Below are positions 39,177 through 48,838 of a stretch of DNA of 64,000 nucleotides, one piece after another (the stretch's first letter is position 1; each line of letters begins with the position of its first letter). The notes under the pieces are model-generated. The model was not told the DNA's origin and made no database searches. It saw only the letters and a program-made list of their open reading frames with translations. This stretch comes from Nemertoderma westbladi (lineage: Eukaryota > Xenacoelomorpha > Nemertodermatida > Nemertodermatidae). Both the position numbers and the translations under genes were made by a program. The stretch is taken from NCBI GenBank assembly GCA_032718475.1, contig JAUCBJ010009036.1, positions 1 through 64,000 of the forward strand, read 5' to 3'.

Positions 39177-41954
39177 ATGATTTATAAAGATATTTTCGCA
39201 AATATATACCCACCAATCCCTTCAATCGGTAACGAACCAAATGCTAACGTACCTAATGTTTATCCCCTCGGGACACCCCGCAATGTACCTAATGTTAATG
39301 TTGTTGCGTCACCCGGCAATGTACCTAATGTTAATGTACCCAATGTTGTTGCGACACCCGGCATTGTACCTAATGTTAATGTACCCTGTGTTAATGTTGT
39401 TGCGACACCCGGCACTGTACCTACTGTTAATGTACCCAATGTTGTTGCGACACCTGGCACTGTACCTAATGTGAATGTACCAAATGTTAATGTTGTTGCG
39501 ACACCCGGCACTGTACCTAATGTTAATGTACCCAATGTTGTTACGACACCCGGCACTGTACCTACTTTTAATGTACCCAATGTTGTTGCGACACCCGGCA
39601 CTGTACCTAATGTGAATGTACCAAATGCTATTGTTGTTGCGACACCAGGCACTGTACCTAATGTGAATGTACCAAATGCTATTGTTGTTACGACACGCGG
39701 CAATGTACCTAATGTTAATGTACCCAATGTTGTTGCGACACCCAGCACTGTACCTAATGTTAATGTACCCAATGTTAATGTTGTTACGACACGCGGCAAT
39801 GTACCTAATGTTAATGTACCCAATGTTGTTGCGACACCCGGCACTGTACCTAATGTTAATGTACCCAATGTTGTTGCGACATCCGGCACTGTACCTAATG
39901 TTAATGTACCCAATGTTAATGTTGTTGCGACACGCGGCAATGTACCTAATGTTAATGTACCCTGTGCTAATGCTGTTGCGACACCCTGCACTGTACCTAA
40001 TGTTAATGTACCCTGTGTTAATGTTGTTGCGACACCCGGCACTGTACCGAATGTTAATGTACCCTGTGTTAATGTTGTTGCGACACCCGGCACTGTACCT
40101 AATGTAAATGTACCCAATGTTGTTGCGACACCCGGCATTGTACCTAATGTTAATGTACCCTGTGTTAATGTTGTTGCGACATCCGGCATTGTACCTAATG
40201 TTAATGTACCCTGTGTTAATGTTGTTGCGACATCCGGCACTGTACCCAATGTTAATATACCCAATGTTATTGCGACACCCGGCACTGTACCTAACGTGAA
40301 TGTACCAAATGCTATTGTTGTTGCGACACCCGGCACTGTACCTAATGTTAATGTACCAAATGCTGTTGCGACACCCGGCACTGTACCTACTGTTAATGTA
40401 CCCAATGTTGTTGCGACACCCGGCACTGTACCTAATGTTAATGTACCCAATGTTGTTGCGACACCCGGCACTGTACCTAATGTTAATGTACCCAATGTTG
40501 TTGTGTCACCCGGCACTGTACCTAATGTTAATGTACCCAATGTTGTTCCGACACCCGGCATTGTACCTAATGTTAATGTACCCAATGTTGTTAAGACACC
40601 CGGCATTGTACCTAATGTTAATGTACCCTGTGTTAATGTTGTTGCGACACCCGGCATTGTACCTAATGTTAATGTACCCTGTGTTAATGTTGTTGCGACA
40701 CCCGGCACTGTACCTACTGTTAAGGTGCCCAATGTTGTTGCGACACCCGGCAATGTACCTAATGTTAATGTACCCGATATTGTTGCGACACCCGGCACTG
40801 TACCTAATGTTAATGTACCCAATGTTGTTGCGACACCTGGCACTGTACCTAATGTGAATGTACCAAATGCTATTGTTGTTGCGACACCCGACACTGTACC
40901 TAATGTTAATGTCGTTGCGACACGCGGCAATGTACCTACTGTTAATGTACCCTGTGTTAATGTTGTTGCGACACCCGACACTGTACCTAATGTTAATGTT
41001 GTTGCGACACGCGGCAATGTACCTAATGTTAATGTACCCAATGTTATTGTTGTTGCGACACTCGGCACTGTGCCTAATGTTAATGTACCCAATGTTGTTG
41101 CGACACCCGGCACTGTACCTAATGTGAATGTACCAAATGCTATTGTTGTTGCTACACCCGGCATTGTAGCTAATGTTAATGTACCCTGTGATAATGCTGT
41201 TGCGACACCCTGCACTGTACCTAATGTTAATGTACCCTGTGTTAATGTTGTTGCGACACCCGGCACTGTACCGAATGTTAATGTACCCTGTGTTAATGTT
41301 GTTGCGACACCCGGCACTGTACCTAATGTAAATGTACCCAATGTTGTTGCGACACCCGGCATTGTACCTAATGTTAATGTACCCTGTGTTAATGTTGTTG
41401 CGACACCCGGCACTGTACCTAATGTTAATGTTGTTGCGACACGCGGCAATGTACCTAATGTTAATGTACCCAATGTTATTGTTGTTGCGACACTCGGCAC
41501 TGTACCTAATGTTAATGTACCCAATGTTGTTGCGACACCCGGCACTGTACCTAATGTGAATGTACCAAATGCTATTGTTGTTGCGACACCCGGCATTGTA
41601 GCTAATGTTAATGTACCCTGTGATAATGTTGATGCGACACCCGGCACTGTACCTACTGTTAATGTACCCAATGTTGTTGCGACACTCGGCACTGTACCTA
41701 ATGTTAATGTACCCAATGTTGTTGCGACACCCGGCACTGTACCTAATGTGAATGTACCAAATGCTATTGTTGTTGCGACACCCGGCATTGTACCTAATGT
41801 TAATATACCCTGTGCTAATGTTGATGCGACACCCGGCACTGTACCTACTGTTAATGTACCCAATGTTGTTGCGACACCCGGCAATGTACCTAATGTTAAT
41901 GCACCCAATGTTGTTGCGACACCCGGCACTGTTCCTACTGTTAATGTACCCTGA
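39177..41954 (+). pseudogene. Repeat polypeptide of the CR1/L2-like element
   Basis: 925 codons start at ATG 39,177 with a short unique part (MIYKDIFANIYPPIPSIGNE). About sixty copies of a 15-residue unit then follow, typically PNVNVPNVVATPGTV, with 17-residue variants (PCVNVV or PNAIVV). Units are 45 or 51 bp, so the frame is kept. The frame ends at a TGA that replaces the TGT of the usual PCVNV variant, and the same frame resumes after it. In the copy next to the intact endonuclease the repeats run straight into PNVNAKVITQINM and the endonuclease, so they look like the N-terminal part of one long polyprotein. The function of the repeat is unknown. Large open frames also exist on the minus strand because every unit lacks stops there. 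Confidence 0.55.
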
Positions 41955-42330
41955 GTTAATGTTGATGCGACACCCGGCACTGTACCTACTGTTAATGTAC
42001 CCAATGTTGTGGCGACACCCGGCACTGTACCTAACGTGAATGTACCAAATGCTACTGTTGTTGCGACACCCGGCACTGTACCTAATGTTAATGTACCCTG
42101 TGTTAATGTTGTTGCGACACCCGGCACTGTACCTAATGTTAATGTACCAAATGCTGTTGCGACACCCGGCACTGTACCTAATGTTAATGTACCAAATATT
42201 AATGTTGTTGCGACACCCGGCACTGTACCTAATGTTAATGTACCCAATGTTGCTGCGACACCCGGCATTGTACCTAATGTTAATGTACCCAATGTTGTCG
42301 CGACACCCGGAAAAGTACCTAATGTTAATG
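39235..42330. repeat. 45/51-bp minisatellite, first array
   Basis: Roughly 65 units of a 45-bp core (with CCTAATGTTAATGTACCC, then GCGACACCCGGCACTGTA) have a 6-bp insertion in the 51-bp form. Units are mixed and partly arranged in longer blocks. Indels are multiples of three. Confidence 0.93.
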
Positions 42331-42540
42331 CTAAAGTAATTACTCATATCAACATGTTACCTGGCAACTCACTTCACCTTTGCATTATGAACCCCAGGTC
42401 AGCCCGAAACAAAAGCGCCGAGATTGTGGAATTCATTTCCAACAATAATATTGACATATGCGCGCTAACAGAAACCTGGTTCAGCGCTAACGATACAGTG
42501 GCAAAGAACCTTTGCGCTCCAAAGGGATACACTATCGATG
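42331..42540 (+). pseudogene. Truncated endonuclease start of the CR1/L2-like element (duplicate)
   Basis: This is a copy of the first 70 or so residues of the endonuclease (LHLCIMNPRSARNKS, then ICALTETWFS). It breaks off after ACTATCGATG, where the array starts again at 42,541. It is nearly identical to 43,576-43,785, so the duplication is recent. Confidence 0.85.
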
Positions 42541-43574
42541 ACACCCGGCATTGTAGCTAATGTTAATGTACCCTGTGATAATGCTGTTGCGACACCCTGC
42601 ACTGTACCTAATGTTAATGTACCCTGTGTTAATGTTGTTGCGACACCCGGCACTGTACCGAATGTTAATGTACCCTGTGTTAATGTTGTTGCGACACCCG
42701 GCACTGTACCTAATGTAAATGTACCCAATGTTGTTGCGACACCCGGCATTGCACCTAATGTTAATGTACCCTGTGTTAATGTTGTTGCGACACCCGGCAC
42801 TGTACCTAATGTTAATGTTGTTGCGACACGCGGCAATGTACCTAATGTTAATGTACCCAATGTTATTGTTGTTGCGACACTCGGCACTGTACCTAATGTT
42901 AATGTACCCAATGTTGTTGCGACACCCGGCACTGTACCTAATGTGAATGTACCAAATGCTATTGTTGTTGCGACACCCGGCATTGTAGCTAATGTTAATG
43001 TACCCTGTGATAATGTTGATGCGACACCCGGCACTGTACCTACTGTTAATGTACCCAATGTTGTTGCGACACTCGGCACTGTACCTAATGTTAATGTACC
43101 CAATGTTGTTGCGACACCCGGCACTGTACCTAATGTGAATGTACCAAATGCTATTGTTGTTGCGACACCCGGCATTGTACCTAATGTTAATGTACCCTGT
43201 GCTAATGTTGATGCGACACCCGGCACTGTACCTACTGTTAATGTACCCAATGTTGTTGCGACACCCGGCAATGTACCTAATGTTAATGTACCCAATGTTG
43301 TTGCGACACCCGGCACTGTTCCTACTGTTAATGTACCCTGAGTTAATGTTGATGCGACACCCGGCACTGTACCTACTGTTAATGTACCCAATGTTGTGGC
43401 GACACCCGGCACTGTACCTAACGTGAATGTACCAAATGCTACTGTTGTTGCGACACCCGGCACTGTACCTAATGTTAATGTACCCTGTGTTAATGTTGTT
43501 GCGACACCCGGCACTGTACCTAATGTTAATGTACCAAATGCTGTTGCGACACCCGGCACTGTACCTAATGTTAA
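42541..43574. repeat. 45/51-bp minisatellite, second array
   Basis: About 22 units, a near copy of 41,154 onwards. They are continuous with the intact endonuclease frame from 43,396. Confidence 0.9.
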
Positions 43575-44211
43575 TGCTAAAGTAATTACTCAAATCAACA
43601 TGTTACCTGGCAACTCACTTCACCTTTGCATTATGAACCCCAGGTCAGCCCGAAACAAAAGCGCCGAGATTGTGGAATTCATTTCCAACAATAATATTGA
43701 CATATGCGCGCTAACAGAAACCTGGTTCAGCGCTAACGATACAGTGGCAAAGAACCTTTGCGCTCCAAAGGGATACACTATCGATGACTCACCACGGCTT
43801 AACCGCCCTGGTGGAGGCACCGGTGTAATTCTAAAAGACTCATTACACTACACACTGCACAGCACTAACGAAAATAGCTCATTCGAATACTCAGTATGGT
43901 CAATTAAATCTTCTAACACCAAACTATGTTTGGTCGTTATCTACCGCCCACCATATAGTACAGCTCATCCCATTACATGCTTAACGTTTTTTGACGAATT
44001 CCCGAAATTCATCGAACCATGGCTTTGCTGTGAGGAGCGACTAATTGTGGTAGGTGACTTTAATATACATGTTGACATAGAAGATAATTACAATGCATCT
44101 AAGTTTTTGGACATTCTTGACAGTATAGGCTTACAACAACACGTTTCCATCCCAACCCACGAATCCGGACACACACTTGACCTAATAATGACTAGAAATT
44201 GCGGCGATTAG
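43396..44211 (+). pseudogene. Endonuclease domain of the CR1/L2-like element
   Basis: After a few repeat units the frame reads into an exonuclease-endonuclease-phosphatase fold: LHLCIMNPRSARNKS, ICALTETWFS (catalytic E), LVVIYRPP, LIVVGDFNIHV (catalytic D/N) and SGHTLDLIMTR. The terminal VSDHCVV block (catalytic DH) lies just past a TAG at 44,209-44,211, in the same frame. The ancestral protein therefore ran through into the linker and reverse transcriptase. The domain nicks target DNA to prime reverse transcription. The TAG leaves the domain without its last catalytic pair. Confidence 0.85.
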
Positions 44212-44746
44212 ACTGTAAGTCCACCGACCGGATCGTATTACGTTTCCGATCACTGTGTGGTGCAATGCCTCATTTCTATACCGAAGCCCCAATCTATTCC
44301 TAAAACTATTCAATTTCGAAATATAGGGTCAGTAGTAGTTGACGATTTGAACAGGGATATATGCAACTCAGATCTCTGTAAACCATCATTTACCGCTCTC
44401 AACATTGATGAACAGGCATTAACCTACAATAAAACGCTTTCTGCATTGATTGACAAACACGCCCCAATAAAGACCAAATCAATTACTGAACGCTCTGGTC
44501 CAAAATGGTTCACCGGGAACGCTAGGAAACTGAAGTCCCAACGCCGGACTGCTGAACGGCGTTGGCGGCAATCGAAATCACCGACTGATATGGCGGAATT
44601 CAAACGAATTAGGAAACTTTTACCGGGGCGAGATTGATGCATGTAATGGTGATCAGAAGGCGCTGTTCAGCCTGGTTAGGTCGCTTGCAAAGCAACATAA
44701 AAATATTACTTATCCCGCCCACAGCTCTCCTACCGAACTAGCCAAC
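44212..44746 (+). pseudogene. Linker between endonuclease and reverse transcriptase
   Basis: The endonuclease frame continues as VSPPTGSYYVSDHCVVQC and on to WFTGNARKLKSQRRTAERRW, the basic linker common in CR1/L2 proteins. Near 44,620 a one-base frameshift moves coding to the frame of the reverse transcriptase (EIDACNGDQKALFSLVRSL). The frame at 44,257-44,637 is therefore an internal part, not a separate gene. Confidence 0.75.
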
Positions 44747-46501
44747 ATGTTCGCTGACCACTTTGCTACAAAGATACAAATTATCAGAGATAATCTAGAC
44801 GAAATGAATTCGACTGGATCTGGAATACGCGATCCCCTTTGCAGCTTTGAACCAGACGGTACATTAAGCATTACCGAACCAGACAACTCTGTGGCCAGCG
44901 CGTCACTCTCATCCTTTAAAGTACTGTCCACACCTAGCATTATAAAACTAATAAAATCTGCCCCAAATAAACAATGCCCTCTAGACCCATTACCTACAAG
45001 TACGCTAAAACATTGCATTTCAAGTCTTTGCACACCCATAACAATTATGACTAATAACTCTCTGCAGAGTGGTACAGTCCCAGATATTTGGAAAACAGCG
45101 CAGGTCTCCCCATTACTAAAAAAAGTTAGTCTTGACTCGACTCTGAAGTTTAACTTCCGACCTGTTAGCGGTTTGCCCTTCGTGTCAAAAATTGCAGAAA
45201 GAGCGGTGGTGTCGCAATTTCTCCCCTATATAAACGAACATCATCCCTTGCCAACCAACGAATCTGGATATCGAAAATTTCATAGCACAGAAACAGCACT
45301 GATTAAAGTCCAATCAGATATTCTTATAAACATGGATAAGAAAAAAGTGACATTTCTAGTATTTCTAGATCTCAGCTCCGCCTTCGACACCGTTGTTGAC
45401 CACGATCGCCTTCTGCGTGTGTTCGAATCTGACCTGGGAATTTGCGGCACATGTCTACGGTGGTTCTCATCCTTCCTCCGGGGGCGCCGCCAACACGTAA
45501 CAACTCTCGGTTCCAATTCCAGAGAACACGTATTGGAATACGGCTTCCCCCAGGGTGCATGCTTATCCTGTCACTATTTCAGTAATTTCGGGCGGGGTCT
45601 ATTTACTATCATTGAGAACCACTTGCCAATTGCCTTACATGGATATGCTGATGACAAACAAACATACCATGCGTTTCAGCCATCAAGTGAATCCAACGAA
45701 ACAGATGCATTACAAGCCCTCCAGAGATGTATTGCAGATATACGTAGGTGGTTTATTGTAAACAAACTTAAAATAAACGATGATAAAACCGAGTTTATAA
45801 TACTGGGAACACCTCAACAACTCTCTAAAGTATCTACACAATACCTAAACGTTGGTAACTTTAAAATACGCCCTGCAAAATTTGTAAAGAACCTCGGCAC
45901 ATGGTTCGATCCAAATCTCACCATGGGAAAATTCATATCCAAAACTTGTAATGCCGCGTTCTTCCACATCCATAACATTCGCCGTATCATCAACTTTCTT
46001 GACCAAAAGTCCGCTAAAACAGTTATACATTCACTTATTTCAAGTCGGATTGACTACTGTAACGGCCTCCTCTATGGGGTGTCTAGCTACCAACTAGCAA
46101 AATTGCAACGTGTGCAAAACTCGGCCGCCCGCCTACTAACTAGGGTTCACAAGTATGACCACATTACGCCGAGTCTCAAAGAATTACATTGGCTACCAGT
46201 GCGTAAACGCATTGAGTTTAAATTGCTTCTCCTTGTCCACAAGTCCACCTTAGGTCACGCACCACAGCACATATCTGACATGCTTGTCCGGGTCAATCGC
46301 AATAACAACACTACAAGGAATTGCTCTACACTCACTTTCGTTGAGCCGCGATTCAACTGTCAAACCCTAGGGCGCCGGGCATTCCCAGTAGCCGCCCCAC
46401 GACTCTGGAATAAACTCCCAAAAGATATCCGCTCGATTTCCGACACCACAATTTTTAAACAGCGACTCAAAACACATCTTTTTGAAATTGCATATAATTA
46501 A
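44747..46501 (+). pseudogene. Reverse transcriptase of the CR1/L2-like element
   Basis: 584 codons hold the reverse-transcriptase blocks in order: FADHFATKI, CPLDPLPTSTLK, NFRPVSGLPFVSKIAERAV, FHSTETALIKV, VFLDLSSAFDTVVDH (block A), GFPQGA (block B/C region) and GYADDKQTYH (YADD active site). Then come KTEFIILGTP, RIDYCNGLLYG, AARLLTR, HWLPVRKRIEFKLLLLV and RAFPVAAPRLWNKLP, the usual C-terminal tail of this clade. The stretch after GFPQGA (CLSCHYFSNFGRGLF) is unlike the expected PLLF-type sequence and may reflect compensating frameshifts. The frame ends with TAA at 46,499. It is likely part of a longer protein rather than starting at 44,747. Confidence 0.88.
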
Positions 46502-46963
46502 ACTCCAAAACATGAACTCTCTAATTATTTTATCTAGATATTCAATCAACTCTCCAAAAACTGTAAACTTCTTTTAATTTGTTCTTCATGCGTTTTTTAG
46601 TGTTTCTGTTCATTTTATTACCCCATCGCTCGTTTTTATTGTTTCAGTACGTCCGTCAACTACACTTTTTAACTATGCTAATTAATTTTTTTATTACATA
46701 TTTTTTACTGTACGTTTCATTTACGGCGAGTATATATATCAATTTGTACTGTATGTTCCACTTTTTAACGATTGTAATAACTTTTAGTCATTTCGAACTG
46801 CACGTTTTATCGTTAGTGACGACTATAATTTTTTAATTTCTGTACTACTGTACTTGCACTGCTAGTTTTAATGTTATATTGCTTGTGACGTAAGCGCCTT
46901 AGCATACTTCTATTGTTGTAAATTCGGCGCTATACAAATGCATCATTATTATATTATTATAAA
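46502..46963 (+). other. 3' UTR and 3' end of the CR1/L2-like element
   Basis: T-rich non-coding sequence ends in AATTCGGCGCTATACAAATG then CATTATTATATTATTAT. The GGCGCTATA-plus-ATT-repeat terminus is the signature used by L2-type reverse transcriptases for template recognition. Confidence 0.7.
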
Positions 46964-47072
46964 TCACTCATGATGTACTTTTTTTGACTTTTTATGTCCT
47001 CCAGAAATTTACCGTTAGGTTCCATGCTACCGGGTTCTCTACTGTTTGTTCTCTCAGGCTATCAGTACCGGT
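46964..47072. other. Spacer and left target duplication
   Basis: Short unique sequence ends in CCGGT at 47,068-47,072, the left target-site duplicate of the LTR element. The right copy is at 60,053-60,057. Confidence 0.7.
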
Positions 47073-48673
47073 TGTTGCCGTTATCCCAACACCAGGGGGG
47101 AAAAACGCCGATGCTGGAGACGTGACTTTACAGACCACTGAGCCCCGGCCAGTCACCGGATATTGATTTTGGAGAAGGAATGATTTCTGAGATGCAGGGT
47201 TGCGGTTGAGAAAAAGCTGCATTAGTTGGATATACTCTTTAATGTAACTGAACTCTGTTGAACCTTGTTGAACCCTGATTAAGAATAATTTTGGGCTTCC
47301 CCAAATCAATATACACCAAATATTCACAATAATTATACACGATAATATAAATCCCTACAGTATATTATTTAATTACCCACTGTTCGCTCAGATTTTAGCC
47401 TACCTAATGTTCCCCAGATTTTCCCTCGGTCCTAGTCTTAGTGCTGTAGTGTCGGTGTCGGTCGACCCTGTCGCGTGTCCGTTCCACCCCTCACGAACCC
47501 CGAAGGGAACGATCATCGAGAACCAGCACGGCTTGGCTAAGGGTCGGTCCAGTCGGTAGACTCTGTCGCGTATCCGTACCACCCCTCTCGAACCCCGAAG
47601 GGTTCGGTCATCGAGAACCAGTACGGCTTGGCTAGGAGTCTGTCGTGTCGGTGGACCCGTTCGCGTGTCCGTTCCACCCCTCACGAACCCCGAAGGGTTC
47701 GATCATCGAGAACCAGAACGGCTTGGCTAGGGGTCCGTCGTTTCATCACAGAAACCCAACCACCTAGGCTTTCCGAGTCCCTTTCAGGCTCGTAGTCGCT
47801 TCGGCAGCCGAGAAACTGCTCCGAACAGTCGGTAGGCCAGTAGAGTCTAGTCGAGTCTAGTCCTTTGTCTTTCGACCCCATCGCGTGTCCGTTCCACCCC
47901 TCACGAACCCCGAAGGGAACGATCATCGAGAACCAGTACGGCTTGGCTAAGGGGTCTGTCGTCGGTTCCCGTCGCAAATCCCAGTACAAGCAGTCAGCGT
48001 TCCGAGTTCTTTTCAGTCTCGTAGTAGCTGCCGTTGACCAGAGACCGCTAAGGGCAGTTCTCGTCAAACCCGTCCTGTGGCCAGCCCTTTCGCATGTCCG
48101 TCCCACCCCTCGCGAACCCCGAAGGGATCGGTCATCGAGAACCAGTACGGCTTAGCTCAGGGGGCAGTCGTTAGTTGGCCACCCGTTCGCGTGTCCGCTC
48201 CACCCCTCATGAACCCCGAAGGGAACGATCATCGAGAACCAGAACGGCTTGGCTACTAAGGGGCCGTCGTTTCCCGTCGCAAATCCCTGACACAAGCAGT
48301 CAGCGGTCCGAGTTCTTTTCAGTCTCGTAATGGCTGCTGTTGGCCAGGGACCGCTAAGGGCAGTCCTTGTCCTTTAGGCCTGGCGCATTACCAAATCCAC
48401 CCCTACAGGCAGCAGGAAGTTGGCCAGGGCCTAATAGTACTCAGGCTAACCTGAATACTGCTTGCATTTTCCATCCCCCCCTGGCCCTTATAACTATGAA
48501 ATTATTCCCGTACCCTGTAAGTTGCCCCAAAGTTCGCCCATAAATCGCCCCCAGTTTATTGAATGTGCCCAAAACCCATGGTCCCGCACCCAGTAGTAAT
48601 ATCGGAATAATCAATTTTAAATAAATACAAAAATATTCAACTCGCGTTATGGAAAGTTGAAATACCGCGAACA
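47073..48673 (-). repeat. 3' LTR of the BEL/Pao element
   Basis: 1,601 bp with TG...CA ends. It contains six copies of a cassette of about 65 bp (near 47,467, 47,566, 47,659, 47,877, 48,085 and 48,186), recognisable by GTTCCACCCCTC, GAACCCCGAAGGG and ATCATCGAGAACCAG. It also has three copies of a 24-nt motif (47,771, 48,000 and 48,307). A longer repeat of about 100 bp (47,969-48,064 and 48,272-48,372) carries two of these motif copies. Minus-strand AATAAA is at about 48,556. Frames of 94-141 codons in it are repeat by-products. Confidence 0.93.
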
Positions 48674-48684
48674 GTCCCCCCCAA
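48674..48684 (-). promoter_or_regulatory. Putative polypurine tract
   Basis: On the minus strand ATTGGGGGGGAC lies directly against the start of the 3' LTR (TGTTCG). This is where the purine primer for plus-strand DNA synthesis is expected. The run is short and G-dominated. Confidence 0.55.
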
Positions 48685-48838
48685 TGACCTTCGTGAAGTC
48701 TGTCGGTCGATTGAGTTTGCGTAGGTCATTCCCAATATAAAAAACCCAAATTTAATATTGCATAGTTTTTAATTAATTTGGCCTAGAGTTTGTATAAAAA
48801 TAAATGTTCGATAAATGTTCCTGGAATATCCCGATCCA

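Larger units (their letters stand above)
41154..43787 (+). repeat. Segmental tandem duplication inside the retrotransposon
   Basis: Segment 41,154-42,540 (array plus endonuclease start) is repeated as 42,541-43,787. The junction has a short match (GATGAC in the endonuclease, ACACCC in the array). The second copy is about 140 bp shorter because a few array units near its right end are missing. A TGA in the same unit occurs in both copies (41,952 and 43,339), so it predates the duplication. Confidence 0.85.
38900..46963 (+). mobile_element. CR1/L2-like non-LTR retrotransposon, defective
   Basis: One strand carries, in order, an N-terminal repeat-rich segment, an apurinic-type endonuclease, a linker and a reverse transcriptase. 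It closes with a 3' end GGCGCTATACAAATG followed by ATTATT repeats, the typical terminus of L2/CR1-type elements. The 5' limit is uncertain; a possible reading frame in phase with the array can be followed back to about 38,930 through one TGA near 39,045. Breaks include a tandem duplication that splits the endonuclease at 42,540, TGA in the arrays (41,952 and 43,339), TAG at 44,209 and a frameshift near 44,620. No target duplication was found. Confidence 0.8.

Noticed and set aside
39260-42347. Minus-strand frames of 1,010 and 613 codons
   Set aside because: They are antisense by-products of a minisatellite without stop codons. The plus frame connects to a real endonuclease.
47400-48259. Frames of 60-141 codons repeated at 58,779-59,638
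   Set aside because: They lie inside the LTRs and reflect the repeated cassette. They have no domain and differ by substitutions between the two LTRs.
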